From Lachnospiraceae bacterium (GTDB taxonomy: Bacteria; Bacillota; Clostridia; Lachnospirales; Lachnospiraceae), in the NCBI GenBank assembly GCA_900771955.1, contig CAAGPW010000254.1, positions 1 through 16,131 on the forward strand: a stretch of DNA of 16,131 bases, read 5' to 3'. Both the position numbers and the translations under genes were made by a program. Positions 1 through 5,645 of this stretch are shown here, piece after piece (the first letter of the stretch is position 1; each line of letters starts with the position of its first letter). The notes under the pieces were generated by a model that was not told the origin of the DNA, did no database searches, and saw only the letters and a list, made by a program, of their open reading frames with translations.

Positions 1-1699
1 CATAGGCACGCAGATACCATTCGCCGTCCCAGCCTGCGTCCAGTACGGTCTGTTCCATTTTTTCAATCTGCTTTAATGCCTCATCAGCTTCTGCATCCAG
101 TCCTCTGTGGCGGCAGATCTCTGCGTAATCTTTTCCGTATTTTACGAACATTCCGGCAATGAAAACGGATTCGGCATTCGGTCCTTCGGAAGGTCCGAAT
201 GTCTGGAAGGATTCGCCGGGTTCTTCCGAGAAGCAGTTTAAGTTCAGGCAGTCATTCCAGTCGGCGCGTCCGATCAGAGGCAGGCCGTGCGGGCCAAGAT
301 GGTTTACGGTGTAATTAAAGGAACGTCTTAAATGTTCCATAAAGTCGGTAGCCTTTGAATCATCATTATCGTACGGTGTGATCTCATCTAAGATCGAGTA
401 GTCACCGGTCTCCTTTATGTACGCAGCAGTTCCTGCAATAAGCCAGAGCGGATCATCGTTAAAACCGCTTCCGATGTCGGCATTGCCTTTTTTGGTCAGC
501 GGCTGATACTGATGATATGCGCTTCCGTCTTCAAACTGGGTGGAGGCAATGTCAAGGATACGCTGTCTTGCGCGATCCGGGATCAGGTGTACGAAACCGA
601 GCAGATCCTGGCAGGAATCGCGGAAGCCCATACCTCTGCCGATACCGGATTCGAAATAGGAAGCGGAACGTGACATATTGAAGGTGACCATACACTGATA
701 CTGATGCCAGATGTTGACCATACGGTCCAGTTTCTCTTCAGAGGAAGAAACGGTGAAATGGGAGAGAAGTCCATTCCAGTAGGACTTTAAGTCAGCAAGT
801 GCCTGGTCGGCTTTTTCTGTCGTGTCAAATTTTGCAAGCATGGCTTCTGCCGGTTTGCGGTTTACTTTGTTTAAGCCTTCCCATTTTTCATCTTTTTTGT
901 TTTCTACGTAGCCAAGTACGAAAACGAAATCCCTGCTTTCCCCCGGATTTAAGGAAATGTTGATCTGGTGGGAAGCAACCGGAGACCAGCCGCTTGCAAC
1001 GGAATTTTTGGCTTTTCCGTTCATAACAACTTCCGGAGCACTGTTTTCGCCGTATGCGCCAAGGAAAGAGTCACGGTCGGTATCAAATCCGTCGATATCT
1101 GCATTGACAGAGAAAATCGCATAATGATTGCGGCGCTCACGGTATTCGGTCTTGTGGTAAATGGTGGAGCCGTGGATCTCAACTTCTCCGGTACTGAAGT
1201 TGCGCTGGAAGTTGGTCATGTCATCCATGGCATTCCATAAACAGAATTCTACATAGGAAAAGAGGGTAAACTCTTTTCTGGTATCAGATTCGTTGGTAAG
1301 TGTCAGTTTATTGATCTCACATGGTGTGCCCATCGGGACAAAGTCGGTAAGAACAGCGGAAAGACCGTTCTTTTTGCCTTCGAAAACCGTGTAGCCGAGG
1401 CCGTGGCGGCATTTGTAATCATCAAGCTCTGTCTTGGTCGGCATCCAGCCCGGATTCCAAACGGTATCGCCGTCCTTGATGAAATAGTAAAGTCCGTTGC
1501 TGTCAAGCGGAACATTGTTATAGCGGTATCTGGTCAGGCGGAGAAGCTTTGCATCCTTATAGAAGCTGTACCCGCCGCAGGTATTTGATTTCAGGGAAAA
1601 GAAATCCTCACAGCCGAGGTAGTTGATCCAGGGCAGCGGTGTGCGCGGCGAAGTGATCACATATTCCTTGTTCTGATCATCAAAATGTCCGAAATTCAT
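1..1699 (-). CDS. cbp: Cellobiose phosphorylase (GH94), 3' end outside window
   Basis: This enzyme converts cellobiose and phosphate to alpha-glucose 1-phosphate and glucose in the cytoplasm, saving ATP during growth on cellulose breakdown products. About 566 codons are open from the ATG at 1699 to the left edge; family members have about 810 residues, so roughly the last 245 are missing. The N-terminus (MNFGHFDD..., then PWINYLG) and the stretch around WNAMDDMTNFQRNFSTGEVE closely match my memory of the Clostridium thermocellum enzyme. The DWND motif at residues 480-483, inside RADWNDCLNLNCF, holds the GH94 general-acid aspartate. An AGGAGG ribosome binding site lies 10 bases upstream (1710-1715). 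The gene is divergent from a LacI-family gene and has an operator-like sequence about 50 bases upstream. Cellodextrin phosphorylase is a less likely alternative, because the similarity is specifically to cellobiose phosphorylases. Confidence 0.95.
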   Translation of the reverse strand, partial: MNFGHFDDQNKEYVITSPRTPLPWINYLGCEDFFSLKSNTCGGYSFYKDAKLLRLTRYRYNNVPLDSNGLYYFIKDGDTVWNPGWMPTKTELDDYKCRHGLGYTVFEGKKNGLSAVLTDFVPMGTPCEINKLTLTNESDTRKEFTLFSYVEFCLWNAMDDMTNFQRNFSTGEVEIHGSTIYHKTEYRERRNHYAIFSVNADIDGFDTDRDSFLGAYGENSAPEVVMNGKAKNSVASGWSPVASHQINISLNPGESRDFVFVLGYVENKKDEKWEGLNKVNRKPAEAMLAKFDTTEKADQALADLKSYWNGLLSHFTVSSSEEKLDRMVNIWHQYQCMVTFNMSRSASYFESGIGRGMGFRDSCQDLLGFVHLIPDRARQRILDIASTQFEDGSAYHQYQPLTKKGNADIGSGFNDDPLWLIAGTAAYIKETGDYSILDEITPYDNDDSKATDFMEHLRRSFNYTVNHLGPHGLPLIGRADWNDCLNLNCFSEEPGESFQTFGPSEGPNAESVFIAGMFVKYGKDYAEICRHRGLDAEADEALKQIEKMEQTVLDAGWDGEWYLRAY

Positions 1700-1749
1700 A
1701 ATTTATAATCCTCCTATAATACAAATACAATTTTCAATGCAATGTGTTA

Positions 1750-1763
1750 CGAAAACGATTAAG
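1750..1763. promoter_or_regulatory. Operator-like site 1 (upstream of cellobiose phosphorylase)
   Basis: The 14-base sequence CGAAAACGATTAAG is identical to the copy at 2049-2062. It has the central CG flanked by A/T half-sites (AAAACG and CGATTA) typical of LacI-family operators, and sits about 50 bases upstream of the phosphorylase start. I could not fix a convincing promoter for that gene. A TATATA-like -10 just upstream on the minus strand, around 1785-1792, is possible, and would place this site in the early transcribed region. The same bases partly match a CcpA cre site, so carbon catabolite control is an alternative or additional reading. Confidence 0.6.
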
Positions 1764-2012
1764 AAGCATTGTTTCTGGTTTCAAGTATATAGTACAAAAC
1801 GCCAAAAAGCAATTGATAAGATGATAAAACCGGAAAAATGGCAGAATACACAAAAAAAAGAAAATCTTTTGTGGAAACAGCCAAAATAAAAAGAACAGAT
1901 AATAAAAAATAAAGAAAGGAAAGATGGTTTTAAGAAACATAAGAAATACATAAAAGATACACAAAATTTATGGATAAAATAAGTGAAAAATGATTAAAAC
2001 ATCTAAAAACTA

Positions 2013-2041
2013 TTGCAATTATAAGGAAAGAGCGCTATACT
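2013..2041 (+). promoter_or_regulatory. Sigma-A promoter of the LacI-family gene
   Basis: TTGCAA (2013-2018) and TATACT (2036-2041) are separated by exactly 17 bases. Transcription would begin near 2048, about 50 bases before the ATG at 2098. The predicted start coincides with the second operator-like site, which suggests autorepression. Confidence 0.75.
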
Positions 2042-2048
2042 AATAGTG

Positions 2049-2062
2049 CGAAAACGATTAAG
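2049..2062. promoter_or_regulatory. Operator-like site 2 (at the LacI-family gene's +1)
   Basis: This is an exact 14-base repeat of the site at 1750-1763, here extended by GC on the left and CGC on the right, so the outer bases pair as an imperfect dyad around the central CG at 2055-2056. It begins within one or two bases of the predicted transcription start of the downstream repressor gene. Binding there would block initiation or early elongation. Two copies about 300 bases apart could also allow repressor-mediated looping. Confidence 0.65.
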
Positions 2063-2097
2063 CGCCGGGTGATAATTGAGTATGAGGGGTAAAGAAG

Positions 2098-3117
2098 ATG
2101 GTATCACTAAAAGACATTGCAAAAAAATGTGGGGTTTCAACAGCTACAGTAAGTAAGGCGCTGAATGACCAGAAGGATATCGGCGAGAGCACCAAAGCAA
2201 GGATCAAGGCGACGGCGAAGGAGATGGGGTATTTTCCGAATTCTGCGGCCAGAGCCTTAAAAACAAAGCGTTCCTACAGTATAGGTGTTCTGTTTGAAGA
2301 AGAAGCGGGCAGTGGACTGAAGCATGAATATTTTTCAGGTGTCTTAAACGGATTTAAGACACAGGCAGAGTCCCAGGGGTATGATATCACGTTTCTGAAT
2401 ACTTCTTTTGGAAAAAGAAAGATGTCTTACTTTGAACACTGCAAGTACCGTAATTTTGACGGAGTTGCGATCGTGTGTGCGGATTATAAGGATCCGCAGG
2501 TTATGGAGCTTATGGACAGTAATCTGCCCGAGGTGACGATCGATTACATCCATTATAATTGTACGGCAGTATGCTCGAATAATGTAAAGGGAATGGAAGA
2601 TCTGGTTCGTTATGTTTACGGTATGGGGCACCGGAAGATAGCATATATTCATGGTCAGACTTCTTCCTATGTTACCAAGGACCGTCTCACGAGTTTTTAC
2701 CGTGTGTGTGAGGCGCTGCACCTTGATATTCCGGAAAAATATGTCCGAACTGCCGCATATCTGGAGACCAGAGGCACGGCAGTACAGACGAGGGAGCTTC
2801 TCGCACTGCCTGATCCGCCTACCTGTATTTTTTATCCGGATGACACTTCGCTGATCGGCGGAAGAAACGTTATCATTGAGTCCGGGCTTAAGATCCCGGA
2901 TGATATTTCCATCGTGGGGTATGATGGAATCCAGATGTCACAGCTGCTGCATCCAAAGATCACAACCATTTCGCAGAATATGGATGAGATCGGCAGGGAG
3001 GCTGCGAGACGTCTGATCGGAACCATTGAAAATCCAAAAACGACGCTTATCGAGCAGGTCGTTATAGAAGGTACTCTGTTCAAAGGGCAGTCTGTGGGGG
3101 AGATCGTGAGCGACTGA
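2098..3117 (+). CDS. LacI-family transcriptional repressor, probable cellobiose regulator
   Basis: This 339-residue protein has the standard length and layout of a LacI/GalR regulator. An N-terminal helix-turn-helix spans residues 4-23 (LKDIAKKCGVSTATVSKALN). The minor-groove hinge helix is around residues 48-58 (NSAARALKTKR). A periplasmic-binding-protein-like sugar-sensing domain fills the rest, ending with the conserved SIVGYDG and a PKITTISQ-like segment. The ribosome binding site is GAGGGG at 2084-2089. The gene is divergent from cellobiose phosphorylase and both flanks carry the same operator-like 14-mer, so it most likely represses that gene and itself. The effector, perhaps cellobiose or a cellodextrin, is inferred only from the neighbour. 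A terminator follows directly. Confidence 0.93.
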   Translation: MVSLKDIAKKCGVSTATVSKALNDQKDIGESTKARIKATAKEMGYFPNSAARALKTKRSYSIGVLFEEEAGSGLKHEYFSGVLNGFKTQAESQGYDITFLNTSFGKRKMSYFEHCKYRNFDGVAIVCADYKDPQVMELMDSNLPEVTIDYIHYNCTAVCSNNVKGMEDLVRYVYGMGHRKIAYIHGQTSSYVTKDRLTSFYRVCEALHLDIPEKYVRTAAYLETRGTAVQTRELLALPDPPTCIFYPDDTSLIGGRNVIIESGLKIPDDISIVGYDGIQMSQLLHPKITTISQNMDEIGREAARRLIGTIENPKTTLIEQVVIEGTLFKGQSVGEIVSD

Positions 3118-3136
3118 CTTTGGAACAGAAGAAAAG

Positions 3137-3171
3137 ACGCTGTCTGCAAAATATGCAGATGGCGTTTTTTT
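3137..3171 (+). terminator. Rho-independent terminator after the LacI-family gene
   Basis: A 12-base-pair stem (3137-3148 with 3154-3165, two G-U wobbles) closes a five-base AAATA loop and runs straight into a seven-T tract (3165-3171). It lies 20 bases past the stop codon and isolates the repressor gene from the next operon. Confidence 0.9.
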
Positions 3172-3207
3172 CTGTGGTGGCGCAAAGAAGAAAAACGGCA
3201 GTCATGC

Positions 3208-3236
3208 TTGAAAAACAGGCGATATCGCGGTATTAT
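3208..3236 (+). promoter_or_regulatory. Sigma-A promoter of the membrane-protein/GTPase gene group
   Basis: TTGAAA (3208-3213) and TATTAT (3231-3236) are 17 bases apart. Transcription would start near 3243, leaving a leader of about 48 bases before the ATG at 3291. No other good promoter was seen before 8335, so this one may serve all four genes up to the GTPase-nuclease fusion. Confidence 0.7.
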
Positions 3237-3290
3237 TATAAAGGCATTTTTTGCCGTGAAGAGAAAATGAAATGACGGAGGGAATGAAGA

Positions 3291-3767
3291 ATGTTCCAAA
3301 AATACGAAGGCAGGAAAACAGCGGCGCTTGTGGCAGCGGTGTTTTCTGTTTTTGCAGTGCTTTTTCTGCTGCTGTTATATGCGTTGAATCAGCGTGTGAA
3401 AGTGATCGATGTTTCCGGATGCGAAAAAGATACGGGAAATATGGTATATAATATAGAAGAAGTGGGAACTTTTTATAATTATATTTCGGTGCAGGGGTAT
3501 GCGTATCTTCCGGGAGAGGATATTGATGTTTCCTGTATCCGTGTGCTTATGTATGACGATGAGACGGATACCTGCTATGCGCTTCCGACGGAAACGGTAA
3601 AGCGCGAAGAGATCACGGAGCGTGCGGGTGACGGACATGATTATGATTACTGTGGATTCCGGAGTGCGGCCTATCAGAGAAAGCTTGGCGGAAACGGAAG
3701 ACTCATGATCTTATATGAATGCAATGGAAAACGGATACTGATCGATCCGGACAGGGAAGAGGGGTAG
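3291..3767 (+). CDS. Membrane-anchored extracytoplasmic protein, unknown function
   Basis: I do not recognise a named family. The 158-residue product has a short basic N-terminus, one hydrophobic segment at about residues 12-33, and an outside-facing domain of about 125 residues rich in acidic residues and tyrosine. It contains four cysteines after the membrane segment. Small anchored proteins of similar look occur near cell-surface polysaccharide genes of Clostridia; that link comes from general memory. The ribosome binding site GGAGGG (3277-3282) lies eight bases from the ATG. Only six bases separate its stop from the next start, so the two genes are very likely co-translated and may act together. 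Confidence 0.8.
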   Translation: MFQKYEGRKTAALVAAVFSVFAVLFLLLLYALNQRVKVIDVSGCEKDTGNMVYNIEEVGTFYNYISVQGYAYLPGEDIDVSCIRVLMYDDETDTCYALPTETVKREEITERAGDGHDYDYCGFRSAAYQRKLGGNGRLMILYECNGKRILIDPDREEG

Positions 3768-3773
3768 GAGCAG

Positions 3774-5147
3774 ATGGAAAAAATAAAAGCAGGTTTTAGA
3801 AAGCTTGGCAAGAGAGAATATCTGCCGTTTTGGTTTTTTGCGGTTATGCAGCTTATTTATCACTGGATGATGCGCGAGGCACCGGGAACCGATGCCATGT
3901 GGTTTTTCCGCCATCAGCTTGAGGCCTATTCCCTAAAAGATTATCTTACCATACGGTTTCATACCTGGAGTTCCAGGATCGTGATCGAGGCGGTGCTTGT
4001 ATATGTTTCGCGAAATATGCTGCTGTGGAAAATTCTGGACTGGTGTATGTGGATGCTGCTTGCCGGTTCTCTTTCTGCAATTTTCGGAAAGACAAAGGAC
4101 AAAGTCCGGACAAACTGGATTCTGACGGGACTGCTTTTGATCTATCCGCTCAGTGAACTTGGCGGAGCGGGATGGATCGCAACGACGACAAATTATATCT
4201 GGCCGCTTGCACTTGGCATATTTGTGCTTACCGGAACAGCACGTGTGTTCCGCGGGGAGAAGATCGCCTGGTGGCTGCATCTTCTGTATGTTCCGGCTGT
4301 AGTGTACGCAGCAAATGCCGAGCAGATGTGTGCGGTGCTGCTTGGGATTGAAGGACTCGGCATACTGTGGCTGATCTTTACCGGAAAGCAGGGAAAACGC
4401 TGGCTCTTATTGATGCCTTACCTCATTATCTGCGGCGCAGAATTTCTGTTTATCATGAAATGCCCGGGAAATGTAACGCGTAAGAATTCGGAGATTGCAG
4501 ATTATTTGCAGAACTATGGAATGTATAATGCGATCGACAAAGCGGATCTTGGTTTTGTCGATACCATGAAACATCTGATCTCCTCAGGTAATCTGCTGTT
4601 TTTACTGCTTGCGGTCGTGCTGGCATTTCTGGTGTTCTGCCGGACGAGGGGACTGTTTGAACGGCTTGTCTGCCTGATACCGGTGTGCTTTACCGTGATT
4701 CTTTCATTCTTTTCGGATACATTTTCCATGCATTTTCCAAAGCTTGCAAGTGTGCTGGAAAACAATGAAATCATAAACGGTTATAATTACGTGTGGGGAT
4801 ATTCGTATCTGCCTCTCGCACTGTATTTCCTGATCCTGCTTTGCATGCTGGTTTCACTGGCGTGGGTGGCATCATCCTGGGAAGAATTTTTGGGCTATGT
4901 CTGCCTGCTTGCGATCGGACTTGCATCCCGTGTGGTCATGGGATTTTCTCCGACGATCTATGTGTCGGAGGCACGTACCTTTTTATACCTGTATATGGCG
5001 GTCATTGTCACGATCGCTGCATTGTTTGAGCACAATAAGGAAGCATTGGAAGGGCATCCGAAAGCAGCGCAGGCGATGGAACTTGCCGGAGCATGTATGC
5101 TCGTAGTCTCGCTGTTTGGCGGATGTATGGCGGCAAGTGCGATCTAG
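3774..5147 (+). CDS. Polytopic membrane protein, DUF6056-like
   Basis: The 457-residue product is dominated by hydrophobic segments, roughly ten to twelve, with a short basic N-terminus in the cytoplasm. The region around residues 130-150 (GGAGWIATTTNYIWPLALG) and the earlier RFHTWSSR stretch resemble DUF6056 proteins, which look like GT-C-type glycosyltransferase membrane proteins. I see no catalytic motif that proves transferase activity. The Shine-Dalgarno signal overlaps the stop codon of the preceding 158-residue gene (GGAG at 3767-3770, AGGGG just before), so translation is probably coupled. A role in modifying or exporting a surface glycan is possible but rests on the family resemblance alone. 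Confidence 0.75.
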   Translation: MEKIKAGFRKLGKREYLPFWFFAVMQLIYHWMMREAPGTDAMWFFRHQLEAYSLKDYLTIRFHTWSSRIVIEAVLVYVSRNMLLWKILDWCMWMLLAGSLSAIFGKTKDKVRTNWILTGLLLIYPLSELGGAGWIATTTNYIWPLALGIFVLTGTARVFRGEKIAWWLHLLYVPAVVYAANAEQMCAVLLGIEGLGILWLIFTGKQGKRWLLLMPYLIICGAEFLFIMKCPGNVTRKNSEIADYLQNYGMYNAIDKADLGFVDTMKHLISSGNLLFLLLAVVLAFLVFCRTRGLFERLVCLIPVCFTVILSFFSDTFSMHFPKLASVLENNEIINGYNYVWGYSYLPLALYFLILLCMLVSLAWVASSWEEFLGYVCLLAIGLASRVVMGFSPTIYVSEARTFLYLYMAVIVTIAALFEHNKEALEGHPKAAQAMELAGACMLVVSLFGGCMAASAI

Positions 5148-5192
5148 TCAGGACGCAGGGAAAGGGGCAGTCGGGAAAGGAAGGAAAAGAGT

Positions 5193-5597
5193 TTGAAGGA
5201 ATTTTTATATGCGGTCGTGGAATACGTCGCAAAAATACATAATTACATCATGGGCTTAAATGACAGTCATGCCTACAATTTTACGGATAAGCAGCTTCAT
5301 TTTCTGGTTATCGGTGTACTCGGGATGGGGTTGATTTTTATTGTGTATCCGTTGTTCAAATGGCTGGCACGGACGGGGCATGTCATGGTGATCGCATGGA
5401 TTTATGTGTTTACCGTGATTCTTGTTATCACGTTTGCCATTGAGATCGGACAGAAGGTGACCAACACCGGAAACATGGAATTTTCGGATATTGTGTTTGG
5501 TGTGGTCGGCTTTTTTGTGATGTTTTTTATTTTTGCACTGGTGCGCAGTATCTATCATGGCATTTTAAAGCTGATCCGGCACTGGAACGACCGGTAA
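5193..5597 (+). CDS. Small VanZ-like membrane protein
   Basis: The 134-residue protein has three or four hydrophobic segments, about residues 35-55, 64-84 and 98-120. The pattern is that of the VanZ-like family: DKQLHF at residues 32-37 before the first main membrane helix, then a helix ending in E84-x-x-Q87, and D99 leading into a glycine-containing last helix. VanZ itself gives low-level teicoplanin resistance by an unclear mechanism, and most family members have no known role. The start is TTG at 5193, supported by AAGGA at 5181-5185; the first in-frame ATG would remove 19 residues, including ones that look well formed. It follows the DUF6056-like gene by 45 bases and precedes the GTPase fusion by 48, so it probably shares their transcript. 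Confidence 0.72.
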   Translation: MKEFLYAVVEYVAKIHNYIMGLNDSHAYNFTDKQLHFLVIGVLGMGLIFIVYPLFKWLARTGHVMVIAWIYVFTVILVITFAIEIGQKVTNTGNMEFSDIVFGVVGFFVMFFIFALVRSIYHGILKLIRHWNDR

Positions 5598-5645
5598 AAC
5601 AGAAAAATGTAAGCACAAAAGCCGTTGCAGGCGGGAAGGAAACAG

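Noticed and set aside
968..1588. Several plus-strand frames opposite cellobiose phosphorylase
   Set aside because: The minus-strand frame is open throughout and encodes a clear GH94 enzyme; the plus-strand translations match nothing and lack start signals.
1764..2012. A-rich intergenic stretch as a possible small gene or RNA
   Set aside because: The one minus-strand frame (76 codons) translates to a Phe/Leu-rich product from simple A/T sequence with no ribosome binding site. No stable hairpin with a T-tract was seen.
5625..5645. TTG start at 5625 for the GTPase
   Set aside because: The first seven residues (MQAGRKQ) precede the conserved MKRLVVGILAHVDAGK start, and the GGAAGG site is placed for the ATG at 5646.
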